DNA of 64,000 bases from Triglochin maritima (Eukaryota > Streptophyta > Magnoliopsida > Alismatales > Juncaginaceae): positions 40,506,201-40,570,200 of the forward strand of contig OY821771.1 of assembly GCA_963682175.1 (NCBI GenBank), written 5' to 3'. Position 1 is the first letter of the stretch, and each line of letters opens with the position of its first letter. Below are positions 15,496 to 25,720 of this stretch, one piece after another. The translations under genes were made by a program, and so were the position numbers. The notes beneath the pieces were generated by a model. The model saw only the letters and a program-made list of their open reading frames with translations, ran no database searches and was not told the DNA's origin.

Positions 15496-15773
15496 TAGGG
15501 TTGAGCAAAACCCGGACCGGTCCGGATTCGATCCGGAAAGTTTTGTTTCGGTCCAGTGCGGTCTGGGTTTCGGTCCGGAGAATTTTAAAATTTCGGTCAG
15601 GTCCGGTTCGGACCGGTCTTTTTTTTGTTTTTTATTTAAAAAAATTGGTTTTTGACCGGACCGGTCCGGTCCGGTCTTCGGTCCTTAGGAATTCGGTCCG
15701 ATCCGATCTTCGGTTCGGACCCCGGACAAAAATTTGGTCCGGTCCGGTCCGATCCGAACCAAATGCTCCCCTG
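15496..15773. mobile_element. Small hAT-like MITE rich in CCGGTCCGG
   Basis: The 278-bp element starts TAGGGTTGAGCAAAAC and ends AAATGCTCCCCTG, inverted with mismatches. Flanking octamers are GTCATATT (15488-15495) and GTCATGTT (15774-15781), one mismatch apart, which fits an aged 8-bp hAT duplication. The interior is dense in GGTCCGG and CCGGACCGG subterminal repeats. No coding capacity. Confidence 0.7.
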
Positions 15774-16029
15774 GTCATGTTTGTTTCATGTCATAAATTC
15801 TAACACCATACTAGTTCTAGTCAAAATTGAGATTCCATTTAAAATTTAAACTTTAAGTTATTAAAAATGACAAAATTAATGTTAAAAGAAATTAAGAGTG
15901 ATGAATTTCTCCACGTGTTATAAATATATTTGTAATCATATAAGTTAGAGTTATTCAATTTTGAGCTCGAGCTCAAGTCAAGTATTGTTTGCATCGAACT
16001 CAAGTTGAACCATGAATTGAGGTAAATTT

Positions 16030-17537
16030 TGTCGGATCGTGTGGGTTATGGGTCCACTAATCACTTTTACGCTAATCACCTACTTGTTTAATCGATCGAG
16101 TTATATGCAGCGGAATATAAACAACTAAAGCAAGTAGGGAAGGAATAATGCAAACCACAAAGACGCGTCAGTTTTTATAGAGGTTCGGCACCCCACCCGG
16201 GTCCTAGTCCTCTCTTGTAAGCTCCGCTCGACTCCGCGAGCTCCGCCTACGTCTTCACTAACCACTCCCCGTTCCGGGCCGGGAGAGAACACCTTTTACA
16301 AAACAAACTCCGCGAACAACCTCGCGAGCTTGACTTTCTTCTCTCACAATCCGAGAGGAACACTTCGGGCTTCAACCGAAGTCCTTGCTTCCTTTGACAA
16401 CAACAATTTGAGTGGAGAACCACTATCTAAGCTTGAGCACACTTGAGTATGATTGGAATTAAGACTAAGTGTGGAGATTTGAGGCTTTGAGTGTTTTGGA
16501 TTCTCTCTAATGTTTGGGACAAGTTTGTTGTGGGAGAGTTGTGTTAAAATATGTTTTACAACTCCTTATATAGGCATTAGAGAGAATAGAGCCGTTGGGA
16601 TTGATTGGGTATGAGTTGATGTGTGATTACACAAAACAGAAAACGTAGGACCCAATTCTGGCTGAATTCGGTCGACCGAAACGGGAAAAACGGTCGACCG
16701 TTTGGCAGTTTTGCACAAGGTTCGGTCGACCGGTTAAGCAACGGTCGACCGCCCAACGCTATGACTTAGGAAAACTTAAGTCATCGGTCGAACACAAGAA
16801 AGGGGTACGTTCGATCGATTTCGTCCAGGCACTTTGGGGTTGACAACAATTGGATAATCGGTCGACCGAAACAAGTCTAGCGGTCGACCATTTTTCAACA
16901 GGAGATTCGGGTTTGTCAAGAGATGGACAAACGGTTGACCGATCGTGGTCCTCGGTCGACCGATACATAAAATGTATTTGGGGTATTTTTGGTTTAATAC
17001 GAATACGACCGTTGGGTATATACGATAAAAGTAACGGTCGGAAAAATAAGCACAAACGGTCGATCGAAAGAAAAGGTGTGGTCGACCGAAACTAGACAGG
17101 GAAACACAAACAGGATTAATTGATCATCCGGTCGACCGAACAGCCTGTATCGGTCGACCGAATGTGGGCAGACAGTTAGGGTTCAGGTTTGGTGTTTTCC
17201 GGTCTAAGTTTGGGTGATCTATTAAAGTCCAAATTATGTGAAATTTTGTGTGTGACTTCTATAAGGAACCTAGTGTGTGTTTAAGTTGATTTTAGCTCAA
17301 GTATGCTCAATATACACAAGTTCCTAAAGACTCAAAGAAATACAAAAATACATGTCTTCAAATGAGCTTGATTACATGTCTTGACTTGATTTCCTTTCTT
17401 CCTTGAGTCTTGATCACTTGTAGAGGTTAGCACAAAGCAATATATATGCAATGCAATATGTGTGCTACTCTACATGATCATAATTAAGATTAGGTTAATT
17501 AAATCATCAAAACATAGATTAAGGCCAAAAACCAACA
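16030..17537 (-). mobile_element. Solo LTR, copy 1 (1508 bp), with AATTT target duplication
   Basis: The repeat begins TGTCGG and ends CCAACA, and is flanked by the 5-bp direct repeat AATTT (16025-16029 and 17538-17542). A second copy of identical length is at 37873-39380, at a constant offset of 21843, and aligns base for base apart from scattered substitutions. TG...CA ends, the 5-bp duplication and no gag-pol between copies indicate a solo LTR. Strand is minus by inference: on that strand CCTATATAAGG (16564-16574) is a TATA box downstream of the palindrome array. Several copy 1 palindromes carry C-to-T type changes absent from copy 2. Confidence 0.85.
16669..17160. repeat. Array of CGGTCGACCG palindromes in solo LTR copy 1
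   Basis: Fourteen sites related to CGGTCGACCG occur at the positions expected from copy 2; eight are perfect. The changed sites include CGGTTGACCG, CGGTCGATCG and TGGTCGACCG, which look like deamination of methylated CpG. See copy 2 for the paired spacing. Confidence 0.8.
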
Positions 17538-17561
17538 AATTTGACAGCTTTATTCGGTTTC

Positions 17562-19692
17562 TGTTATTGCATTTTTGGTCTTAATCCGTGTTTTGATGAT
17601 TTAATCAACATAATCTTAATCACAATCAAATGTAGTGTAACACACATATTATATAGAAGATATATTGTATTGTGTTAACATCTACAAGTAATCAAGACTA
17701 AAAAAATGAATTTGAAGTCAAGACATGTAATCAAAGATATTCGAAGACATGTAATCAAAGATATTCGAAGACATGTAATTTACTTTATTTTGAGTCTTAG
17801 GAACTTGTGTAATTTTGAGCATACAAGAGTTAAAACTTACCAACATACACACTAGGTTCCTTGTAGAAGTCACACACAAAATTTCTCATCAATTGAACTT
17901 CAATAAATCACCTAAACCTTAGCCGGAAAATCACTAAACCATAACCTAAATTACTTGTGCCATCGGTCGACCGGACCTAGTGCCTTGTTCGACTGATTAT
18001 AACGGACCTTCTAAGTGTATGTTCCTAGCTCCACTGGTCGACCGCTTTTGATCTTTCGGTCGATCGTTCCTGTAATTTTCGGATGACCGTCAACCTTATC
18101 GTATTATACCAATGATCGTATTCGTATAAATTCAACAAACCCCTAAAATACAATTGGCCACCGGTCGAACGTTGACCTTAGAACGGTCGACCGGATGAAG
18201 ACAAATCTTAAGTCCAAAAGTCTATGTTTTTGGTTGAAGCACCTTTCGTTCGACGGATTACCTTTACCCTGGCCAAAAACTCCTGAACCGTCGGCCGACC
18301 CAATTATTTAGTTCGACCATTCACTTAAGTGATAGCCGTTTAGGTTTGACCGATGACTTGTTCGTTCGAACGTTTCCTTACCTTTAAGGAAATGATCAAC
18401 CAGTTATCCCATTTTGATCGACCGTTGAGGTACAGAATTGTTGAACCTTGATTTCTGTTTGTGTGTTCTTCACATCAATCAATCAATCATTCCCCAACGG
18501 CTAGAAAAGTTTAGGAGCTTATAAATAGAGGATCAAACACATTATTTAGACAACTCCCCCATTCCAAATTGTCTCATACACTAGAGAGAAGTCTCTTAAT
18601 CCTCAAACCTCCAAAACATACACTTCAAGCCTAAACTTCTACATCTTTGATCAATTCCACATTATACTCAAAGTGTGCTCAAGCTAGAGAGTGTTGTTTC
18701 ACTTAAGTTTTTTGTTGTCAAAAGAGTAAAGACTCCGGTGAAAGTCCGAAACATCATTCTCGAATTGTGAGAAAAGGATTCCAAACTAGGCGAGGGTTGT
18801 TCGCTAGCTTGAAGATTGTAAAGATGTCTCCCGGCCTGGAGAGTGGGTAATGAAGTCGTGAGTAGGGCTGTCAATTTTACACGAAACACGATAACACGAC
18901 ACGAAAACGACACGAAGTTAGCGGATATGGATTGAGAATTTGAACACGATTAATAAATGGGTTGGATACGGCAACACGATTATTAAATGGGTTGGATATA
19001 GATTTTTGCTGCAAAAACGATTAACACGAATAAGACACGATAAGTAATTGGGTAATTAGGCACATGATTACGAATACGACACGATTAATACACGATTAAT
19101 ACCAACAAGTCTATAAGTAATATATAAGTTATAAATTATAATAAACAAATTCTAAGAACTGAATGTCATATTTATAATTTTACCAATTATATATATGAGT
19201 GGATTGAAACTTTGAAGTTTGAACTATGAACAAGTGGATAATCGTGTGTTAATTGTGTGTTAAATGGTGTAAACGGTAGCGATGTTAAACGTGTACACGA
19301 AGTAACCCGTTTAATAATTGGGTATAAACGGGTTGTATATGGCAACACGATTATAAATGGGTTGGATATGACAGAAATTTAGCAACACGATTATTAAATG
19401 GGTCGGATACGGCGCAACACCTAGAGCTTATATATAGGAGAACACGACACGATTAGCACACGACACGACACGATTGACAGCCCTAGTCGTGAGCAAAGCT
19501 CAAAGTGTCGAGCGGAGCTTGCAAGAGAGGACGTAGACGGGTGACGAAACCTCTGTAAAATATCCCATGTTCATTTGTGGTTTGCTTGTTTCTTCCCTAC
19601 TTGTTTAAATTGTTTTCCCTGCACATATTGTTTATTTAAGTAGGGATTAAGCATAATTTAATTAGATAATTATGGGTCATCACGGTCCTACA
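17562..19692 (+). mobile_element. Older inverted LTR of the same family, split by a nested hAT MITE
   Basis: This stretch matches the 1508-bp LTR in reverse orientation with strong divergence. It starts TGTTATTGC followed by a TTTTTGGTCTTAATC match to the LTR end, and finishes with ACCTCTGTAAAA, TTTGTGGTTTGC, TTCCCTACTTG and CTACA. Removing the nested hAT element and its extra 8 bp leaves 1500 bp, close to full length. TTATAAATAG (18519-18528) is at the place of the TATA box. Only degenerate GGTCGACCG palindromes remain. I found no convincing target duplication. It lies 24 bp from solo LTR copy 1. Confidence 0.7.
18863..19485. mobile_element. hAT MITE nested in the inverted LTR (623 bp)
   Basis: Terminal inverted repeats TAGGGCTGTCAAT and ATTGACAGCCCTA are perfect over 13 bp. 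The flanking octamer GTCGTGAG is exactly duplicated (18855-18862 and 19486-19493). The interior repeats ACACGA and CACGATTA motifs and has no open frame. It belongs to the same family as 42543-43070 by interior similarity. Confidence 0.9.
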
Positions 19693-20135
19693 CCTATTTG
19701 GTGAGGGATCGTTAGAATGTGGTCTGGATTCTTTTATGTGAAGGTTTGAGACTTTGAACTGCTAAGATAGCAAATCGCTAATCAGGAAAGGTTTTTAATT
19801 GGGTTTTTTGCTTGGATGCCATTTTAAAAGACTATATTTCCATTTATGTCACTGTTCCATTGCTATTTATACAAGTGCCACTACAAATTACAACCATTCC
19901 ATAGATGTCATTACGTTTTTTGCCATGCCACTCCGTTATGCAGCCAATGCACCACCATTTACTACTTGCAATTAACCATTACTTAACCAAATTACAGTCC
20001 TAAACACCTTCAACGTTTTCCTCCCTAACCTCCTCTTATTCCCCCTTCTTCGGCAGCAACCCTCTTCCACGTTTCTCCTCGTTCCTATCCTCTTCCCAGT
20101 CTAAACATCCCACCTCCGTCGGCTCGCCAAAGTTG

Positions 20136-20626
20136 ATGGCAAGCAGCAGTTGGCAAACCGGTGAGAGCGGCGAGTCGACGATCTCCAATACGATTCCGTT
20201 CTATGGTTGTGGTGTGCCGACCATCGTTTTCACTTCTGGGAGGGCGAAAAGCCTAGGGAAGCGTTTTTTCGTTGCCGACACTTTGGGGTAACTCATTCCC
20301 TTAAATTTCTTATTTGGATGAGTTCTTTGGGGTGCTGGTTATGTGTTTGTTAAAATGCCTAACGGATTTCCTGATTGTAGGATGGTGGAGGTTGTGGCTA
20401 TTTTGAGTGGATACCTGGGTCACCTCTGTTGGACACAACATTTGCAGCTGAGATGCGGAAAATGGAGTCTTTTTTTAGTTCTAAATTTGAAAATGTGGAT
20501 CAGAAGCTTGAAGCAATGGCAAATGTTTACATGGAGCAAAAGTGGCATCAGAAGAAGTTTTGGTTTGGAATTGTTGTTTGCATTGGGGTAGCTTATGTGA
20601 TTAATTATGTATTTATTAGTCAGTAG
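20136..20626 (+). pseudogene. GRF-type zinc finger/coiled-coil/membrane protein carried by the MULE
   Basis: Two exon-like parts are seen. The first, 20136-20287, encodes 'FYGCGVPTIVFTS...GKRFF', the first half of a GRF zinc finger. The second begins at 20381 after TTGTAG and reads 'DGGGCGYFEWIPGSP', the second half. A short coiled coil ('MRKMESFFSSKFENVDQKLE') and a C-terminal hydrophobic helix ('FWFGIVVCIGVAYVINYVF') follow, with a stop at 20624-20626. This order matches the plant family annotated as At4g04775-like. The natural GT donor at 20288 would leave a two-base phase that does not join the second half in frame, and zinc ligands near 'RFFVADTLG' are missing, so I call it degenerate. 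A correct join with a different donor cannot be excluded. It is probably a passenger or accessory gene of the element. Confidence 0.6.
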
Positions 20627-21507
20627 TTTTCTGGTTGTGGTTATGTTAGTCACTATGTGTTTGTGGTTGTAGTACCGAGTATGTTTGATCTGTTTGGGTT
20701 ATTGGTATTCACTAACTGTTTGTGGTGTTGCAGTTGATGCTTGTTATGTTGTGTTGTTCTTTGTTCTAGTTGTGAGTCATTGATGTAATCTGTGCAATAA
20801 TATGAAGTTATATTAGAACTTTGCTGTTGAATTTCTTCTGGACTGTTGTGTTGGACTTGTGCATAATTTTGCTGCAACAAGTGTAAAAATGGTGTAATAC
20901 ACATTATGTTAACCTGAACTATGTAACCCTTGACATTGCATTCCAAAGAGATGTCATGCAAGCTCTGAACTTCATTTCATCCAAACTTCATTTGTTAGAA
21001 CTTTATTTGTTAGTGAAAAGTGCAATGTCATACACATTACTGCTCACATGTGAAGCTCCTGGACTACAAGAAGACCAAAACCTTACATAATTCAAAGTAA
21101 CCGAAATTTACATGTCAATTACAATATGATATTGCTTTCAATGCATCCTTTTCCAAGTAGCCAGCTTCCATCAAGTCTTTAAAAGTAATCATCCTCTCAG
21201 ACGTAGGAGTGCTTATGATGTCTTCTTGTACTTGGGAGGATGCTCTTGATGGATATGGGGTTTCCTGAGCTGCATTCTTGTGCTGGTTGTGGAGTTGAAT
21301 TGGTTGTTTTTGAATGAGAGGGGGCATTCATGTTGAATGATAATGGAATAAGTTAATATTTTATAGTCAAATCATTCTTGTTGAATGATAATGGAATATG
21401 AAAGAAGTACAAAGCTTCCAATTAAAGAACTACAAACTCACACATTATTTTTTTTGGTCTTGCTCTTGCTTCTTTTGTTGGTGCTGGTAGGTTGTGGTCT
21501 ACTGCCA

Positions 21508-24480
21508 CTAAAAATGGATGTAATACACATAAATGCATATCAATATGAAATACCCTAATTGAAATAAATGTGAAGCGTGACAGTACCTTGTGGATGCTTG
21601 TTGGGAACCTTGTATTGGTTCCTTACATGTTCTTGCTTGATGCCCCAGTCCATTGCATCTCTTACATTTGTGTGTTCTTGTGATTTTGTTGGGCTTATCA
21701 GCAGGTCTCATTCTCTTCTTCCTTGGTCTACCTGGTGGTCTAATTGCATCCGGCACCCTCACTAAGATGGGTGGACCTACAGATTTCCATTGTCTTCTGT
21801 CTGGGAGTGGAGATATTCTGCCACTATAAGCTAGCCTATACTTGTCAGTGTAGTAACATGGGTGAACCTAATGTTCCTAAATCACCTGCCTAATTGTGCC
21901 TATAAATGTTGTTGCATGGTTGCATGATAGACCAACAAGTTGTCACTTTCTACATGTGCATGCCCTTACGTCTAGCTCAACAATGCATCTCCTTGTGGGG
22001 CTATGGACTTCTGCCCTCACATCACTGGACCTATGCACCACATACCCACCTAGGCCTCTGTTTTTCTTAGTCAGCCACTTCCTTGCATAAGGAACCAAAA
22101 TGTTCTCACAACCTCTTGATTCTTCCCCCTCTGATAAAATAACTTAAGAATCTTTTGTCTGTCTGTGTCAACAAACATAATAATTTGCTTATGTTTAGGG
22201 TCTGATATCCACCAATTGAAGCTCTCAGAAATGTCGTTGGTTACATTGTCACGGTGGGCAGTCACTCCAAACTGAAATCTAGCCCAACATTTGTCCATCT
22301 CAACTTTACTCAGCCACTCATATGCATCTACAATTGCCAATTGCAGCTGACCCATTTGCCTACTAAATTCATCTTCTGTGTATGCCTTGACAGCACCCCA
22401 CACCAAATCAATCATTGAATCACCCCCAAAATGTCTCCTGAAATTTTTGTAGAGATGCCTCATACATGTCCTATGCTCACATTTAGGGAAGTACTCGACA
22501 ATGGTTATTTCTAAACCTTTACACCTATCAGTAAGTAGTGCAAGACCGTTAACTTCTCCAATTGTTTGTTTCAGATATGAGCAAACCATATCCAATTATC
22601 TTCATTTTCAATCTGCACGACACTAAATGCTAGAGTCAAAATTCCATTGTTACCATCTACTCCCACAGCTGACAGACATGCACCTCTAACTTTATTCTTC
22701 GAATGACACCCATCAAGACCTACAACTGGCCTACAACCCTGAAGGAATCCATTCCTACAAGCACCAAGACATACAAACAACCTCAAGAACTTGTTTTCAT
22801 GAGTCACCTCTAGTTTGAACACATAATCAAGATTCCTATGCAACTCAGAAATAAGATTAGGAAGCAACTCAAATTGTTGTTGCTTAGATCCATGTATCTT
22901 CTTAAGGGCAACTTCCCTACCCCTCCATATTCTACTGTAGGGTTCTTCAACTTGAAACATTTCTATCAATCTGTCTCTAATATGCTTAACTCGCAAAGTT
23001 TCATCTACTAGCAGCCATTTGTAGCAGTGATCGGCTATCCACTTGTTAGTGGCCATTTTTTAGGCTACCTTATTAACATTGGAGCAAGTATGTTCATCAT
23101 TCAATGTCTTTATTTGGAATACTAATTTGGGTTGGATGGATCACTCAATTTGATGCATGACACCTCCATTTGCAATTAGGGTCAACACACTTGGCAATTA
23201 CCCTGGATGGATCACTCTTATAGAAAGTAATGGAACTTTCATGTAGGATAGAGTATTGTCTAACGAGAATTTGAAAGCATCTCTGTTGGGGAACTTCTTA
23301 CCAATGCTAAAATCAGGTTTCATCATGTCCACATCAACAGTTTTAGGACCATCCTCCTGCAACACAGCATCTAGTTCATCCTCATCTTCAACATCACAAT
23401 TCTCATCACCACTATTTTCTTCTTCCTCCTGAGACACATACTTTTCCTCAACCATAGTCATCACCCTCACTCTTTGCATGTTTCTTTGGAATGAGGATGC
23501 TATTGGATCTTACTATGTTAGGTTTAGTGTTTGGTGATTTGGGTTTTTTAGATGGAGTCTTCTTGGCACAGACCTTTCTACGATGTGGTGATTTATGTAT
23601 TGGTGATTGTGGTGTTGGATTTTGGTGTTTTGGATATTGTTGTGTTGGAGTAGTAGTGGTTGGATTTTGGTGTTTTAAAGATTGATGTGTTGGAGTAGTA
23701 GTTGTCGGATTTTGGTGTTTTGGAGATTGTTGTGTTGGAGTAGTAGTTGTTGGATTTTGGTGTGTTGGGGATTGTTCTGTTTGAGGTTGATTGTTAAAGG
23801 TTTCAGAAGGCTGAGTAGATGATTGTCCAGGGGGTATAGTGGCAAAGGGTACAACAGGTGGGTAATACTAACAAATATTTCTATTTCTCTCTTTGGGTTT
23901 GTGTATGCAACTGCCTCAGCGACATCTTCATCACACCTAAGCCCCTTTAATTCATACATTTGAAGACCATGAACCTTGTAAATGAAGCACATTTTGTCCT
24001 CTGACCCCCACTGCATGTGTGTTGTAATACCAAACCTCACAACTTCATAGTTTAAGGGGTCATCCACTACTAGTACTTGACCAACTTCTACAAACTTTTG
24101 GGGAAATGTCATACCCTTCCTATTTACCCATTTCCCACCTCTGAAAATGCGAAAGATATAGTGTTTTGGGGTGCCCTGACTGTAATAGAATCAATAAGCA
24201 AACAAACATTCAACCCATAAGCATTCTTCAAATACGCTAACTAATAAAGTAAGTTAGCAACATTGAACCACTAAGCACATCAACGACAACATGCAACCTA
24301 GCTTCAACCACAACATGCAACCTTCATTGAACCACTAAGCAACAACATTCAACCATTTAACCACAACAACGAAAACCATAAATTTGAGACCCGTACCTTG
24401 TAACCTTGCGCTTCAAGTTTGTGGACTGCCGTAACGACCTCATCGTGCTTCACAACCTCCCAAAGGCAAACTGAAACTTC
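21508..24480 (-). pseudogene. MuDR-family (MULE) transposase, disrupted
   Basis: Read on the minus strand in order: an N-terminal PB1-like domain around 24180-23880 ('HYIFRIFRGGKWVNRKG', 'YELKGLRCDEDVAEAV'); a Pro/Thr-rich linker; an acidic segment; and a MuDR zinc region ('KCVDPNCKWRCHAS'). The MULE DDE domain follows with catalytic-type Asp blocks 'VVGLDGCHSKNK' and 'ALLTDRCKGLE', then a SWIM finger ('ACTCRKW...SCNHA', near 21950) and a CCHC knuckle 'CKRCNGLGHQARTC' near 21650. Continuity is broken by a one-base frameshift near 23875, stops near 23180 and 23070, a frameshift near 22580 and another near 22115. The transposase is therefore inactive as read. Sequencing error could explain one break but hardly all. 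Confidence 0.85.
23570..23775. repeat. Minisatellite in the transposase linker (about 51-bp unit)
   Basis: About three to four copies of a unit reading roughly TTGGTGTTTTGGAGATTG then TTGTGTTGGAGTAGTAGT. On the minus strand it encodes the repeated peptide 'QQSPKHQNPTTTTPT'. Confidence 0.65.
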
Positions 24481-25010
24481 AAACTCACATGACTAGGCAC
24501 GACAATGACGAAATAAATTACTGAGAGAGGAATGTGGGGTTAGTTCATCGGAGTTACGACTGACGGTGATCGGAATTTCAAAATGTGAGGGGGAGAGGAC
24601 GAAATAGGTCGACAAGGCTTCTAATTGGGAGTTAGGGTTTGTCGGGTGGGAGGGGAGGTTGGGGAAAATTTTAGGGGATTTGAGTGGTGTCAGGTGAAAA
24701 TTTGGGTCCAATTAGTTGGTTCACACTTTAAATTTGGGTCCTAATCACCTAACAACTAATCTGAGTAAGTGTCATTAGTGGCAAGCACACAGAAATAATG
24801 AGATTAACAAAAACAAACCAATGGGAAACAAACACTTATCCTTGTCTAACGGAACTTAATAACGACTGCGTAAAGGAGTGGCATGACGGAAAACTTAATA
24901 ACATCTATGGAATGATTGTAGTGAACTTGTAGAAATAACGATGGAACGTTGGGATAAACAGAAATATAGTCTTTTAAAATGACATCTAAGCAAAAAAAAC
25001 CTTTTTAATT

Positions 25011-25720
25011 TGTGTTGAAGAAGATCGAATGTTGAAGTTCCCTATTCATGGTAATATTTCCGTGGTTAAAGTCTTTAAGAATACTTCTAATAATTAAAGT
25101 AGAACGGCTTGTGCCTTGTTAAAAACACAGGAAACAAACAGCAACCAGCATGCATATATGCTACAGATCCACAAAATTTAAAGGAGAGCAAAGAAGATGG
25201 CAATCCAAGTTAAAACCCGACCCATTCAAGAAAGAACACAAGAAAATTTAATTATCTGTAATTTTTATGATGTTCAAGTGCAGTTACACGAAACGAGCAC
25301 CCTCTCATTCTTATTCATACAGGCACTTGCACCGGCCTGTGAGAAGGATGCAGATAATTACAACAGAAGGACGAGACGTATCGACAAGCATCCAGCAGTC
25401 AAAACTGTAGTAACTTTATTACAACATCAAGAGATACCATCTTCTGAAACAGATCCTTAATTGCTTGCTACAGCACTAGACCTGCAGAAGCAGCATTTAT
25501 CTTAAACCAGAAACATTCTCCAAGTAGGATATTTTGAGACAACATCCCAGGCATGGACGTGACAACAGATCTTGATAGAAAATTAATAAAGATGAACTGG
25601 CTAATCACTTGTTTTGTGGAGCGGCCGGAGTTGAACCCCAGCTGCGATGATATCTTTCTACAGAGGGCATGAGAGGTTTATTTTGGGGAGATACTTCTTG
25701 GTCTCGGTCTCTTACTTACT
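25011..25720 (-). other. 3' UTR and downstream region of sucrose-phosphate synthase
   Basis: No coding frame with recognisable features. Position and orientation fit the SPS 3' UTR plus a short spacer before the MULE insertion. Confidence 0.4.

Larger units (their letters stand above)
19801..25001. mobile_element. MULE (Mutator-like) transposon, 5.2 kb, with long TIRs
   Basis: The ends are long inverted repeats of about 150 bp (19801-19955 and 24845-25001). They share blocks such as GCTT(G/A)GATG(C/T)CATTTTAAAAG, ACTATATTTC and ATTCCATAGATGT. Both ends are flanked by the 9-bp direct repeat TTTTTAATT (19792-19800 and 25002-25010), the Mutator target length. Inside are a plus-strand GRF-zinc-finger-like gene and a minus-strand MuDR-type transposase, both damaged. 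Confidence 0.9.
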
